Assembly: GCA_001972305.1 (NCBI GenBank)
Contig: BDDD01002252.1
Span: 1 to 64,000 of the forward strand
DNA: 64,000 bases
Direction of reading: 5' to 3'
DNA from: Cephalotus follicularis
Lineage: Eukaryota; Streptophyta; Magnoliopsida; Oxalidales; Cephalotaceae
Shown here: in pieces, positions 1 through 12,536 of the stretch
How positions within the stretch are numbered: the stretch's first letter is position 1
How the letters are laid out: the number at the start of each line of letters is the position of its first letter
The notes under the pieces: model-generated
Told to the model about the DNA's origin: nothing
What the model saw: only the letters and a program-made list of their open reading frames with translations
Database searches by the model: none
Position numbers and translations under genes: made by a program

Positions 1-3000
1 CGGCGTGACCACAGCAACCTCACAAGCACGCCGCACCCAGCCTCGGCGCTGGAAACTGCATCGTGCGCCGGCAATGAGCTTCCCTCTCCGCCTCAGTTTT
101 GCGTCGATCTGCCATCTCCGGTGACCGTCACGGCAAGGCGAGCCCAGATTCGGCATCCTGGCGTCGCGGCGGTTCGAAAGCAACCAGCCTTGACCTATGA
201 CGACGCAAGCAGTGCAGATCCACGGCGAAGGTAGCCACGGTCAACGCGCCCGTTCCAGCCAGATGCGACGACGTCATGACCAACGCGCCTCAGATCCATG
301 ATCCCCGACCTTCGACGCACCAGATCTGACCACCGCGCATGGCAGACACGCTTTTGTCAGTGGCGCGTGGGCCCACGCACCGACAGCCTCCGGCGGCCAG
401 TTTCTGACAGCTTTCCGACTCCGTTCTCCGAGTTGACGTGATCCATTCCAGTTCCGTTTTGAGATTTTGGCTCTGTACACCATTCCGTCCGATTTTGGTA
501 AACATTGAACTTTTATCTGTTAGTTTTATTTTCTGTTGAATTCTATATTTCCGTATCTGTTTCTATATGTATAATGAACTTGAATTGCTTGTATGACTTG
601 AAATTGGATAACCTGGACAACCACTTGGACTTCGTTTAATGATTTTTGAAAGGATGTTTAATTGAAGTTTAAACGATGTTTTTAATAATCGTATTTGGGT
701 TGTTGTTAACTGTATTGATCGGTTATAGTTTTTTGACATCTGCACACATTTCATTGCATAACCCATTTCACGTCTTAGTACGTGTTTGAGTCTGATAGTC
801 TGCTGTCTGTCTGTCTGTCTGTTGGCAGAGGATCCTGCCTTTGAGGTCGACCAAGGAAGCGACCAGTCGAGGGACTCGCTCGTCTATTCTGTGAGTGGAA
901 CGCTTTTCTTTAACCTTTTTACTCTAGAGTTCTTTTTAATGGTTTGAATGTTTGAAATATTTTACTTATTGATTTTTGTATCTGAATGAATCTGGATCTG
1001 TTTCTGTTCTGAAATATGTATAAGCTTTAGGGTAAATTACACAAAAATACCTGAGTTTTATCTCCGTTGACACTTTAGCACCTGAAGATTACAAAATGAC
1101 AAAGTCACACCTCATTATTAATGTTATTAACAGAAATTACAAAATATAATACTACCCTTATATTAAAAAATCTACATTTATGTATTAAAAAATCTCAATT
1201 CCCTCTCCATGCTCTCCGAACACGCATAGCCACTGAACACGCATAGCCAATTTCACCAACTCCACTCACACCCCCACATGAACTAAGCTCCATCAAAACA
1301 ACCCTTCACCTCCACCAAATGCTCAACCAAACACAACCCCTAAACCTATAACCAAAGCCTTATCCAGTGCCTAAATTACCAACAAGTAGCCATTGTGAAA
1401 CGAAAACCACTGCCCAAAACAAAAACCCACAACCGAACCACAACCTCAAAACACCCTGCAAAACCAAAACTTACAAAGCATACCCACATAAAAAAATTCC
1501 GCTGCCATAAAAAACAACATCCAACCAATCACCCAAGCGTACACCATTCACAAGCAGCCACGCACTCACCTTATCGCACGACACACCTCCATCACCGCCC
1601 TTCCTCTATCCAGACCCGAGAGTTTTGAACGCAAATCTGGTATGGATCCCATTGTTGGTGTGGTTTGGTGAGGGAGGAAGAGCATGGAGAGGGAATTGAG
1701 ATTTTTTAATACACTAAGTGCATATATTTTTAATATAAGGGTAGTACTGTATTTTGCAATTTTCGTTAACAACATTAATAATGAGGTGTGACTTTGTCAT
1801 TTTGTAATCTTCAGGTGCTAAAGTGTCAACGGAGATAAAACTCATGTGTTTTTGTGTAATTTATCCTAAATTTTAAGGTCAAATACATTCTTTTAAATGT
1901 TTTACAAACGCTCGTATGATGATGTTCATAGTATGACAATACTTTTAGTTATATCTGTATTTGAAAGAAAAATGATTTCTATACCTATTTGAAATTTGTT
2001 TTAAGTCTGTTTTGATACGGTAATGATTTCTGTATCCGTTTGAATCTGTTTTAAATCTGTTTTGAAGTATTGGTGAATTCTGTGTTTCTGAAATATGTTT
2101 AAGTATGTTACGATGCACTGGTGATACTGGTATTGTATTACTTACATTTTTTATGCCCATGAGAGGCTTTGTCTACATGTGTATGACATTCTGCTGATGC
2201 TTTGACACAACGGTGTCATCACCACTATTTCTACTGGACGTTTGGCCCGACGGGGCCCATGCGTCAACCTTACCTAGTAGACCCATTGCATCATTATATT
2301 TTTATTCTGCTTAAATTCTGTTAATTATGATATATATATCTGAAATTTCTGATGATTTAAATCTGTTTGAAGGAAATAATCTGAATTTCTACTGAATCTA
2401 TTAGAATTTGTTTTATAATCTGTTTATAATTTGAATTTTGAAGTTTTATACTGTTTATGATTTTCATTCTGTTTCTGAAATTCGGTTTAAGTTTTATTTT
2501 ATACTTTTGGCTGTAACATTTTTGCAAAGATATTTTTACTGTGAGCAAAACTCTGCTGAGTCTTTTGTTCCATCTCACTAGTCCTGTGGACTAACCCCCT
2601 CCTCTATTTTCTATTTTTAGTTCTGACAGATTAGTCTGTTGTGCTCTATCAGCTGGAGTCTGTTTGTCTGCTGAGGTGAGACCACAAGGGCATGCCCACC
2701 AGAGTCAACATATGCATACCATCACTACATAAACATTTTAAATTATGCATTACTTATGTTTTATACAAATGTTTTAGTTTCGTTTTAAAAGGGCTGAGCC
2801 CTGTTTTTAATTTATGTTTTGATAATATGGTTGAGGCAGAGCACAACCCATGCTTGTTTTCTGTTTAAATTGTGGTCTGCTTAGGGCTGAGCCCATTTAT
2901 AAACTGTTGATTTCCTCCTTCGGGAGTGTGGTTGCTGAGGGATGAGCCCATTTTATAAACTATGTTTTTCTTTACAGGGGGCATAGTCCGATAAACAAAT

Positions 3001-3206
3001 ACTGCATGCTCGATTTTCGTAAAAATTTAAGAGTTAGAATTATTTTCAAGTTTTTCAAGAAACTTTTCTGTTTTTGAAGAAATTCTCTGCTTAAAAATGT
3101 ATTTCTGAATCTATGTTCTGCTGAACCTACGGGGTGAGTCTCTTATGGGACGCTTGGCCTCGTAGTGGACACTACGGATCCCAGCGGGCTAGGTCCGGGA
3201 GTGTTA
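1..3206. repeat. Unclassified sequence resembling a gypsy LTR and leader
   Basis: No convincing protein is encoded here. Bases 1-470 are clearly GC-rich, unlike almost everything else in the window, and resemble the untranslated leaders of plant LTR elements. The rest is T-rich with many TCTGTTT-like runs. Around 2580-2625 the plus strand reads CTAACCCCCT and then a pyrimidine tract ending TTTTAG. The same arrangement occurs on the minus strand of the gypsy LTR near 10280, so part of this stretch is probably an LTR of a related element in the opposite orientation. That is inference. A separate TIR element occupies 1030-1866. The block ends where homology to the gypsy LTR begins. Confidence 0.35.
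1030..1866. mobile_element. Mutator-like non-autonomous TIR element
   Basis: An 837-bp element with long terminal inverted repeats. About 190 bases at 1030-1226 match the reverse complement of 1678-1866. The ends read GGGTAAATTACACAAAAA and, in reverse complement, GGATAAATTACACAAAAA. The flanking 9-mers TAAGCTTTA (1021-1029) and TAAATTTTA (1867-1875) agree at 7 of 9 positions, which fits an aged 9-bp Mutator-type target duplication. The interior has no transposase and is very A/C-rich on the plus strand. The open frame at 1395-1628 is a composition artefact. Confidence 0.75.
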
Positions 3207-5158
3207 GGCTAAGCAATCACAGTGAGTTCCCTAACCAACTCTTGGCTCCGACGGTCAACCCGCCACTAGCCAACCATGGCAACTCCACCACGCAGCTAAT
3301 ACGGCAACAGTAACAATCACAATACAAGTCAAGCAATTCATAAAAAGTAATTATTTGATAAAATATATATGTTCAATATATATAACGATCCATTTTTCCA
3401 AGTCGTTTAGAAAAATTATAAACACTTGAAATAATACATTTCCTTTATATAGAAAATCTCATAAACAGTTCACAAAAATTGGAAATACTTCCCCAGTTAT
3501 TCAAAAATATACATTTAGTCAAATATACATTTTCTCCGTATAGTACTTTTAAACAGTTCACAAACATTGGAAAATACTTCATCAGTCAATCAAAAATATA
3601 CATTTAGTCAATATACATTTTCGTACAAAATAATGATTTATTTAAAATCATACAAGCATTTCTAAAACACATTTAGAAATCAACCACATTGCAATTCACA
3701 GTACAATCAACAGGTTAAAATGCAATGCAAACATATGCTCATATGCATCTAGGCTCAATTCGGTTTAACACACGTCATTCACTGTGACAGTCGGCTGTCT
3801 CTCAAACCAGTCTACTGTTTCCTTAGACGGTCGACCGCTTTCCATAGTAGTCGGCTATTTTGGGCGAGCAGTACATGCGTAGTCAGCTGTTTTCCTTCAA
3901 CAGTCGATTGTTCCTGCGAACAGTACACTAAACCATCCAACAATGCATTCCTGCTATTCTCTGGTAGAATAACGCATGCACAGTCGACTGGTGTCCATTA
4001 ACAGTCGGCGGTATACGTTGAACAGTCGGCTGTTCTGGGCGAATCAGTAGCATGCAAATCAATTTATCTAACCAAACAGATTATTGCAAGCTCAACAACT
4101 GTATTCATGTAATAGAATATCATAAATGGTCGTCAAATCATTCATATATCACGACATCGTTCATGTATTTAATCGGATAGACTATCATCATGATTGAATT
4201 CAAACATGCAAGTACAAAGTCACTACTTGAATTCCAACAATGTGCATGGCAGGTAAACAACCAGTAGCAACCTAGATATCAAATCAATAATCCACAATTC
4301 ATGCAATCACGCATATCATCAATGAGCAGTCATTAATTTTGAACTCAAACTTGCATGTATATTCACCCCTACCTTTGATTCCAAGTTTGGAATCCGTAAG
4401 TCCACCTCTTTTAGTCCGAACAGTAGCTTCTCCAAGCTTCCCAGGTCCAGTTTGCAAGCCCAGGTTCGAGCTCCAAGTTCCAGTTTCCAAGCTTCTCTCT
4501 TGGTTCTACAATGGAGGAATGGTTCCTCACTCTTTCTCTTCCTTTCCTTTTCTGGTTTCCTCTCTGTGTTTCTATATTCACTGTTTCATTATGCTCTTAG
4601 GTGCTGGGTGGAAGTGGTGAAGAGGGGAGTTTTATTCAGCTGAAAGATCTTCTTCCCATTCCAACCCGTTTTGAATGTCCAGGTGCCATTCCCTTTCATT
4701 TCTCACAGCCTGCTTATGCCACATGCTCACTTCTTCCTCAAATTTGGTCTGGATGGCATACAGGTGGCGTCTATTTTCTCTCCATGGGCCGCATGATGCA
4801 CAGGTGGCATCCATTTCCCTTCCCATCAGCTGTTGCATGTGATCACCTCACATGTTATTCTGACACAGCATCGTCCAGTCGACTATTCTTATATAACAGT
4901 CGGTTGCCCATTTATAGTCGTCCAGTCGACTGTTTTCACAAATAGTCGGCTGTTCACTTACAGCCACCCAGTCGATATTCCCAAAATAGTCGGTTGTTCG
5001 AGTACACTTTCTCCGAAATCCAACTTAACACAATATTCTTAATACTTTTCACTCGAGATGTAATATACCAAGATGAAAAATCCTAACTCTCATTTATTCA
5101 TGATGAAATTACACGGGAAATTACAATAATACAATTAGCGAAAATCCTGAGCGATACA
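3207..5158 (-). repeat. 3' LTR of the gypsy element, partial
   Basis: Direct repeat of 10601-12536. Both copies start on the minus strand with TGTA (high-coordinate ends 5158 and 12536). A purine-rich tract (AAAGAGGGGTGGA, minus) sits just inside at 5159-5171, as expected for plus-strand priming. Matching stops at 3207, opposite 10601, so about 740 bases present in the other LTR have no counterpart here. Confidence 0.8.
3788..4038. repeat. Cluster of CAGTCGACTG-type palindromes, 3' LTR
   Basis: About nine degenerate copies of AGTCGRCTGTTY spaced roughly 15-60 bases apart. The core GTCGAC or GTCGGC is flanked by CA and TG, giving short palindromes. Another such cluster follows at 4874-5000. 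The matching clusters in the other LTR lie at 11181-11410 and 12252-12378. Confidence 0.7.
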
Positions 5159-5214
5159 TCCACCCCTCTTTCAAGGAAATTTCTTCCTCGAAATTAAACA
5201 TCACTAAAATAAAT

Positions 5215-6519
5215 GAGGGTAATGCTCTCAGATATCATCCTCGCGTTCCCAAGTGGCCTCATCCAAACGGTGGAACTGCCATTGAACCTTTACCATCGAA
5301 ATGGTTCGGTTCCTCAATACCTGCGTCTTCTAATCCAGAATCTGCACTAGCAACTCCTCGAAGACAGGTCATCTCGCACAGTAACTGAGTCATAGTCCAA
5401 GACATGTGATGGGTCTCAGATATATCCTCTCAGCATAGAGACATGGAAGACATCGTGCACGTTTGACAGTGCGGGAGGTAAAGCAAGTTGATAAGCCACG
5501 TCCCTAACTCTTTCCAGAATCTCAAAAAGACCAATATAGCGCGGTGCTAACTTGCCCTTTTTTCCAAATCTTTGCACGCCCTTCCATGGTGACACCTTCA
5601 GAAACATATGATCTCCCACATTGAAGGTCAACGGTCTCCTCTTCACGCTGTTAACATAACTCTTCTGCCAACTCTGTGCTGCAAGTAACTTCTCCTTGAT
5701 AACCCGGACTTTCTCAAAAGTCTCCTCAACCAATTCTGACCCAAGCAACGGTCGCTCGCCAACCTCATCCCAACAGATGGGTGATCTACACTTCCTTCCA
5801 TACAGAGCCTCGTATGGTGCCATATCGATACTGAAGTGATAGCTGTTGTTATATGAAAACTCTATCAGATGGATGTGGTCCTCCCAAGTACCAGCAAAGT
5901 TGATAACGCAGGCTCGAAGCATATCCTCCAAGGTCTGGATGGTACGTTCTGACTGCCCATCGGTCTGTGGGTGAAAGGCAGCACTCAGTTTCAGCTTTGT
6001 CCCAAAAGGTGTTTGAAATCTCTTCCAAAAGTTGGAAGTGAAGATCGAATCTCTATCGCAAACAATACTCAAGGGAACACCATGCAGTCTTACAATCTCC
6101 TTAACATACAATCAAGCCAACTTGCTCGCTAAATCCATGACATGAGTGGGTAGAAAATGAGCTGACTTCGTGAGTCTATCCACGATAACCCACACTGCAT
6201 TGTGACGATGTCTAGTCAGTGGAAATCCTGAAACAAAACCCATAGTTATGTGTTTCCATTTCCACTATGCCACTGGCAATGACTGTAACAATCCTGTCAG
6301 TCTCTGGTGCTCGGCTTTGACTCTCTGGCAAGTCAAACACTTCGCAACATACTTGGCGATCTCACGCTTCATACCTGACCACCAGTAATTATGCTTCATG
6401 ACATGGTACATCTTGGTGCTACCAGGATGGATACTATACCGAGATTTATGAGCCGCATAGAGTAACTCACTCTTCAATCCTTCCACATCCGGAAGACACA
6501 CCCATCCCCAAAATCTCAA
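5215..6519 (-). pseudogene. Gypsy integrase with chromodomain-like tail
   Basis: In order on the minus strand: an H2C2 zinc-binding segment (HPGSTKMYHVMK... CLTCQRVKAEHQ), the integrase core ([30 protein letters not shown], with catalytic-type D and E), and a GPY-like region ([26 protein letters not shown]). Near 5215-5300 a short piece with WQFHRLDEATWERED resembles the chromodomain of Tekay-type chromoviruses. The region is broken. Confidence 0.82.
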
Positions 6520-6549
6520 TATACCATTAGCATATAACTGGAAGTCCGA

Positions 6550-7116
6550 CTACGGTCCCAGATTCTCTCGAATCTCCTGCAACTCGGGATCATACATCTG
6601 AGCATTCTTTATTTCATCGAGCAACGCTGGCTGTGCCAGTATGCTAGCAACAACGACTCCAGATGATTGTGTAAACGGAGTCCATTTTTGGAAGTCCTCC
6701 ACCATCGCACTGGCTATCATAGCTTTACGGCTCAATGCTTCAGCAACAACGTTCGCCTTACCATGGTGGTACTGAATGTTACAGTCATAATCATTAAAGA
6801 ACTCCACCCATCTCCGTTGCCTCATGTTCAGCTCATCCTGACAGAATAGGTACTTCAGGCTCTTGTGATCAGTGAAGATCTCAAACTGTGCCCCATACAG
6901 GTAGTGCCTCCATTTCTGAAGAGCAAATATAATCTCTGCCAGTTTGAGATCATGCATCGGGTAATTCCCTTCATATGGCTTCAACTTCCTTGAAGCATAT
7001 GCAATCACTCTGCCTCGTTGCATCAGAACGCAACCCAAACCTTTACCTGAAGCATCACTGTAAACCGCAAAACCCTCACTACCCTCGGGTAGTGCCAAGA
7101 CTGGTGAAGAAACCAA
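6550..7116 (-). pseudogene. Gypsy RNase H domain
   Basis: RNase H of the gypsy polyprotein. It contains [13 protein letters not shown], where the conserved D and G are visible, [13 protein letters not shown], and [11 protein letters not shown]. These are diagnostic for the Ty3/gypsy RNase H that follows RT. It is part of a broken element. Confidence 0.88.
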
Positions 7117-7158
7117 CTGATCCTTCAGCTCTCGAAAGCTGTCCTCACAATCCTCGTC

Positions 7159-7830
7159 CTAGACGAACAAGGTCTTCTTCTGAGTAAGCTTAGTCAAAGG
7201 TGCCGCTATCCTCGAGAAATCCTGAATGAACCTTCGGTAATAACCCGCCAAGCCAAGAAAATTGAGCACCTCAGTCACATTCCTTGGTTGCGGCCAATCT
7301 CGCACCACCTCAGTCTTTGATGGGTCCACAGCCAAACCCTCTCCAGACACAATGTGACCAAGAAAGACCACATGGTCGAGCCTAAACTCACATTTGCCAA
7401 ACTTGGCATACAGATACTGCTCTCTGAGAACCTGTAAAACTAATCCCAGATGATAGGCGTGCTCCACCTCGCTCTTCGAGTACAGCAGCATGTCATCGAT
7501 GAACACTACCACAAACTTATCCAGGTAGGGCCGGAACACATCATTCATCAGCGACATGAATGCTGCCGGTGCGTTGGTGATACCAAATGGCATTACCCAG
7601 AACTCATAGTTGCCATACCTTGTCCGGAAGGTAGTCTTCTCTACATCTCCTTCCCTCACCCTCAGCTGGTGATAACCCGACCTCAGATCCAGTTTGGAAA
7701 ATACTCTCGACCCTTGTAACTGGTCGAACAAATCCTCAATGTGCGGAAGAGGATACTTGTTCTTAATGATGGCTTTATTCAACATCCAGTAGTCGATGCA
7801 AAGCCTCATTGACCCATCTTTCTTTTTCAC
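7159..7830 (-). pseudogene. Gypsy reverse transcriptase domain
   Basis: A recognisable Ty3/gypsy RT. It has the [12 protein letters not shown] start motif, [12 protein letters not shown], the [12 protein letters not shown] motif, and [11 protein letters not shown] holding the catalytic aspartates (FIDD in place of YIDD/YVDD), then [10 protein letters not shown]. This order and spacing is standard for the family. Confidence 0.9.
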
Positions 7831-9750
7831 AAATAAAACCGGTGCCCCCGCGGAGAAACACTGGGCCGAACAAAACCCTTATCAATCAGGTCTTGCAACT
7901 GCATCTTCAGTTTCCGCAACTCTGCAGGAGCCATCCGGTAAGGTGCCTTAGAAATAGTAGCCATACCGGATACCAGGTCAATCACAAACTCCATGCTCCT
8001 CTTCGGTGGTAAAGACACCAAATCTTCAGGGAACACATCAGGAAATTTATTCACAACAGGAATCTCCTCCAGAATCTTACCTTTCTCCTTCCTTCTATCA
8101 ATCACATACGCTAGAAACCCTTCACATCCTTTCTCCAGATACCTCGATGCATGAATGAATGATATAATCGGCGTCGAGAATCCTTTGTCTCCATTGAACT
8201 GAAATGTAGTCCCATCCGGTAGGCAAAAATTCACTGTCTTGTTGTAGCAGTCCATATGAGCACGATGAGCTGACAACCAATCCATCCCCAGAATGACATC
8301 AAAGTCACGAATGGGTAACACAATCAAATCCACGTACAATGGAATGCCCGCCATAGACATCTCGCAACCCCTATATACAAAATCTGTACACATGGAATCT
8401 CCAGCAGGTGTACTCACGTCAAGCACATATGGAAAACAGTCAGGTGTTACGTCTAAGCATGATGCAAAACGTGAGGCAATAAAAGAATGAGATGCTCCAG
8501 GATCTATCAATACCCTAGCAGAAAAACCACAAATATATAGAGTACCTCCAATGACATAAGTTGACTCCGAAACTTCCGCCTGAGTGAGAGTGAAAATTCT
8601 ACCTTTCGCGATACTCTTGCCGGTATCCCTCCGCTGTGACGGCCCAGCTGTCGTACCACTATTACTCCCAGGCCCAGTAGGTGTCGTTGTCCGAATTTTT
8701 GGGCAATCTTTCACGGAATGACCAGATGCCCCACACCTCAAACACAATCCGTTCATCCTCCAACAATCTTTCTGCTGATGGCCCACCCAGCCATAATGGA
8801 AACAAGCTCCAGATCTAGCATTACTCCCTTGGCTGGGAGAACCCTGAGAAGCAGTCTGTTGTAATCTGTTCTTTGATGATTTCGTCAGAGAACCACTACC
8901 TTTCCATTTTGACGATGCTGGCCTGGATTGTGTAGGACTCTGTTTATTCTGCTGTGTGTGAGCCCTCTCCGCACGGTCTTCACTGGATATGTTTTCGAAC
9001 AGCCTTGCTTTTTGAGCGACCTGTGCAAAAGTTCTCAGCTCCATTGCTCTGATCCGTGACCGAAGATCCAGTCGCAAACCCCTCAAGAACCTTTAGATTT
9101 TCTTCTCATCATCCGCCACTAGATAGGCCGAGTGTCTAGCCAGCTTCATGAATCTAGTTGTGTATTCAGCCACAGTCATTTCTCCTTGACGTAGCTCCAG
9201 AAGCTCCGTCTCCCTCCGCTCTTGCTCAATCCGGGTCACATATGTATCAAGGAACTCCCTCTGGAACCTCTCCCATGTACTATCAAGTCTAGCTTACTCC
9301 CACTTTACCTTGACCATCTCCCACCAGTGAGTGGCCTCTCCCCATAGACGATATACAACAAACTTCAGTTTTTTATCGTCCGTACAGTCCATCACTTCAA
9401 ATATTTTCTTGAGGTCTTATAGCCATCTCTCAGCAATGGTAGCATCCAACTCGCCTCTGAAACTCGGTGGATTATGTCACATAAACCTTTCCAGATTCCA
9501 CCCAAACGAATTCCCATCTTCATGCGAGCAATGATCAAGAACCCCGTGTCGAGGTTGTGCTTGGGCATAATAGCGGCGCATCTCCTCCATATGAGAAGCA
9601 TTAACAGCCATCTACTGTTGGAAATAATCGACAATCCGATCTATCGGGTCCATTTTCTCATTTGCTTGCTGAGGAGCATTATTCGCTGATTCTTCCCCGA
9701 CATTTGCTCCAGCGGCTCTAGCCCTCGCACGTGTTCTCCTTCTATCCATT
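7830..9750 (-). pseudogene. Gypsy gag and aspartic protease region
   Basis: Fossil gag with two zinc-knuckle-like motifs close together (CFHYGWVGHQQKDC and CLRCGASGHSVKDC), followed by a retropepsin-like segment with VLIDPGASHSFIA, where PG stands in place of the usual DSGA/DTGA core. The N-terminal gag part lies toward 9750. It sits directly upstream of RT, as expected for a gag-pol polyprotein. It is broken and represents no host gene. Confidence 0.8.
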
Positions 9751-9849
9751 TTATTCCTATAAGGAAAGATGTCATTAGTAATCAACTTAAGGAAACAATT
9801 CGTTAATTGCCAAGGAACTTATCCAAGCTAAGCATATAAATGGATATAT

Positions 9850-9861
9850 GCTCTAATACCA
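9850..9861 (-). other. Primer-binding site of the gypsy element
   Basis: The minus strand reads TGGTATTAGAGC, one mismatch from TGGTATCAGAGC, the usual complement of initiator tRNA-Met in plant LTR elements. It lies directly inside the 5' LTR and fixes that LTR's inner end and the element's orientation. Confidence 0.8.
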
Positions 9862-9862
9862 C

Positions 9863-12536
9863 TGTTGTCACACCCCGCTTTCATAACAACAAAAAAGTTG
9901 TGACAATCAACATATAAATCGGGATTATGCAATTTATGATAAAATTTAAACCTTTCAATAAAACCAATAATTTGCGGAAGCATAATATATAAGCCGAATT
10001 AACAACCGTAACATGGACCCCATACTACATGTTATCACAAAACTTAATCAAATACAATACTTCATTGTTCACTGCCCACGAAATGGAGCGTGATCAAAAC
10101 ATCATTTATCCAGTACAATAAAACCTTCCAGTACGATAAACATTGTTCCACGAATATAAAACATTAACCCATTGTTTTACAATAACAGCATAACAATACA
10201 CTTGCATCATTTATTACAACAAAGATCTTCTCCCGGCATGTCCATAGCTATCCCGCAACATCAATCTGAAATTGTAGGGGGTTAGCCTTTGTCCTCACTC
10301 GGCTAAGTTATATATATACAGTTCGGGATCAAATTAATGTATTTCATGAATGTATGCACAGTGATGCAGTACAGTATGGGTAGTAGTATATATATATATA
10401 TATATATATTCAAAGTACAAGTGCAACCCGGCCAGGGCTACATCGACACGATAAACATTAATGTCTGCATAGGACCAGACAATACAAGCAGTACGTATGA
10501 GATCGTCGCCATCTCCTGGCACCAATGTCGCACACTCATACTTCGGCCCCGGCTCCGGACGGCACGAAGCATGTCAACCGTACAGGTTACTTATCATGGT
10601 GGCTAAGCAATCACAGTGAGTTCCCCAGCCAACTCCTGGCTTCTAGGATCAACCCGCCACTAGCTAACCATGGAAACTCCACCACGCAGCTAGTACGGCA
10701 ACAGTAACAATCACAGCACAAGTCAAGCAATTCATAAAAAGTAATTACTTGATCAAATATATATGTGCAATATATATAACGATCCATTTTTCCAAGTCGT
10801 TTAGAAAAATTATAAACACTTGAAATAATACATTCCCTTTATATAGAAGATCTCATAAACATTTCACAAGCGTTGGAAATACTTCCCTAGTTATTCGAAA
10901 ATATACATTTAGTCAAATATACATTTTCTCCGTATAGAACTTTTAAACAGTTCACAAACATTGGAAAACACTTCCCCGGTCATTCGAAAATATACATTTA
11001 GTCAATATACATTTTCGTACAAAATAATGATTTATTTAAAATCATGCAAGTATTTCTAAAACACATTTAGAAATCAACCACATTGCAATTCCCAATACAA
11101 TCAACAGGTTAAAATGCAATGCAAACATATGCTCATATGCATCTAGGCTCAATTCGGTTTAACGCACGTCATTCACTGTGACAGTCGGTTGTCTCTCAAA
11201 CCAGTCGACTGTTTCCTTAGACAGTCGGCCGCTTTCCTTTGTAGTCGGCTGTTCTGGGCGAGCAGCACATGCGTAGTCGGTTGTTTTCCTTCAACGGTCG
11301 ACTGTTCCTGCGAACAGTACACTAAACCATCCAACAATGCATTCCTGCTATTCTCTTGTAGAATAACGCATGCACAGTCGACTGGTGTCCATTAACAGTC
11401 GGTTGTTCTGGGCGAATCAGTAGCATGCAAATCAATCTATCTAACCAAACAGATTATTGCAAGCTCAACAACTGTATTCATGTAACAGAATATCATAAAT
11501 GGTCGTCACATCATTCATATATCAAGACATCGTTCATGTATTTCATCGGATGGACTATCATCATGATTGAATTCAAACATGCAAGTACATAGTCACTACT
11601 TGAATTCCAACAATGTGCATGGCAGGTAAACAACCAGTAGCAACCAAGATATCAAATCAATAATCCACAATTCAAGCAATCACGCATATCATCAATGAAC
11701 AGTCATTAATTTTGAACTCAAACTTGCATGTATATTCACCATTACCTTTGATTCCAAGTTAGGAATCCGTAAGTCCACCTCTTTTAGTCTTAACAGTAGC
11801 TTCTCCAAGCTTCCCAGGTTCGGTTTGCAAGCCCAGGTTCGTGCTCCAAGTTCTAGTTTCCAAGCTTCTCTCTTGGTTCTACAATGGAGGAATGGTTCCT
11901 TACTCTTTCTCTCTCTTTCCTTTTCTGGTTTCCTCTCTGTGTTTCTCTCTATATTCATTATTTCGTTCTGCTCTTAGGTGCTGGGTGGAAGTGGTGAAGA
12001 GGGGAGTTTTATTCAGCTGAAAGCTCTTCTTCCCATTCCAACCCGTTTTGCATGTCCAGGTGCCATTCCCTTTCATTTCTCACAGCCTGCTTGCGCCACA
12101 TGTCCACTTCTTCCTCAAATTCGGTCTGGATGGCATGCATGTGGCGTCTCTTTTCTCTCCATTGGCCGCATGATGCACAGGTGGCATCCATTTCCCTTCC
12201 CATCAACTGCTACATGTGATCACCTCGTATGTTATTCTGACAGAGCATCATCTAGTAGACTGTTCTTATATAACAGTGAGCTGCCCATTTATAGTCGTCC
12301 AGTCGACTGTTTTCACAAACAGTCGGCTATTCACTTACAGCCACCCAGTCGACTGTTCCCAAAACAATCGGCTGTTCTAGTACACTTTCTCCGAAATTCA
12401 ACTTAACACAATATTCTTAATACTTTTCACTCGAGATGTAATATACCAAGATGGAAAATCGTAACTCTCATTTATTCATGATGAAATTACACGAGAAATT
12501 ACAATAATACAATTAACAGAAATCCCGGGAGTTACA
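9863..12536 (-). repeat. 5' LTR of the gypsy element
   Basis: A 2,674-bp LTR that reads TGTAACTCCC...GACAACA on the minus strand. It ends one base from the primer-binding site. It contains an AT microsatellite near 10390-10410 and two clusters of CAGTCGACTG-like motifs. The open frames inside it, including the related pair at 4601-4945 and 11978-12406, are LTR sequence and not genes. Confidence 0.85.
11181..11410. repeat. Cluster of CAGTCGACTG-type palindromes, 5' LTR
   Basis: The counterpart of 3788-4038 in the 5' LTR, with similar spacing and independent small differences between copies. A second cluster of about six copies is at 12252-12378. The motif is dense only within these LTRs. Confidence 0.7.

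Larger units (their letters stand above)
3207..12536 (-). mobile_element. Ty3/gypsy chromovirus, Tekay/Del-like, broken
   Basis: A minus-strand Ty3/gypsy fossil. It has a complete 5' LTR (9863-12536), a methionine-type primer-binding site, gag-protease, RT, RNase H, integrase and a chromodomain-like tail, a polypurine tract at 5159-5171, and a partial 3' LTR (3207-5158). Integrase placed after RT-RNase H with a chromodomain-like C-terminus is the chromovirus order. The long LTRs and protein motifs suggest Tekay/Del. The coding region is broken, with roughly half a dozen breaks. The LTR pair differs by several percent by eye, implying a few million years. No target duplication can be read because the low-coordinate end is not an LTR terminus. 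Confidence 0.85.

Noticed and set aside
274-505. Minus-strand open frames near the start as a coding exon
   Set aside because: The region is GC-rich leader-like sequence. The overlapping frames show no recognised domain and no conserved splice context.
4601-12406. Similar plus-strand open frames at 4601-4945 and 11978-12406 as a gene pair
   Set aside because: They fall at the same position in the two gypsy LTRs and run through the palindrome cluster.
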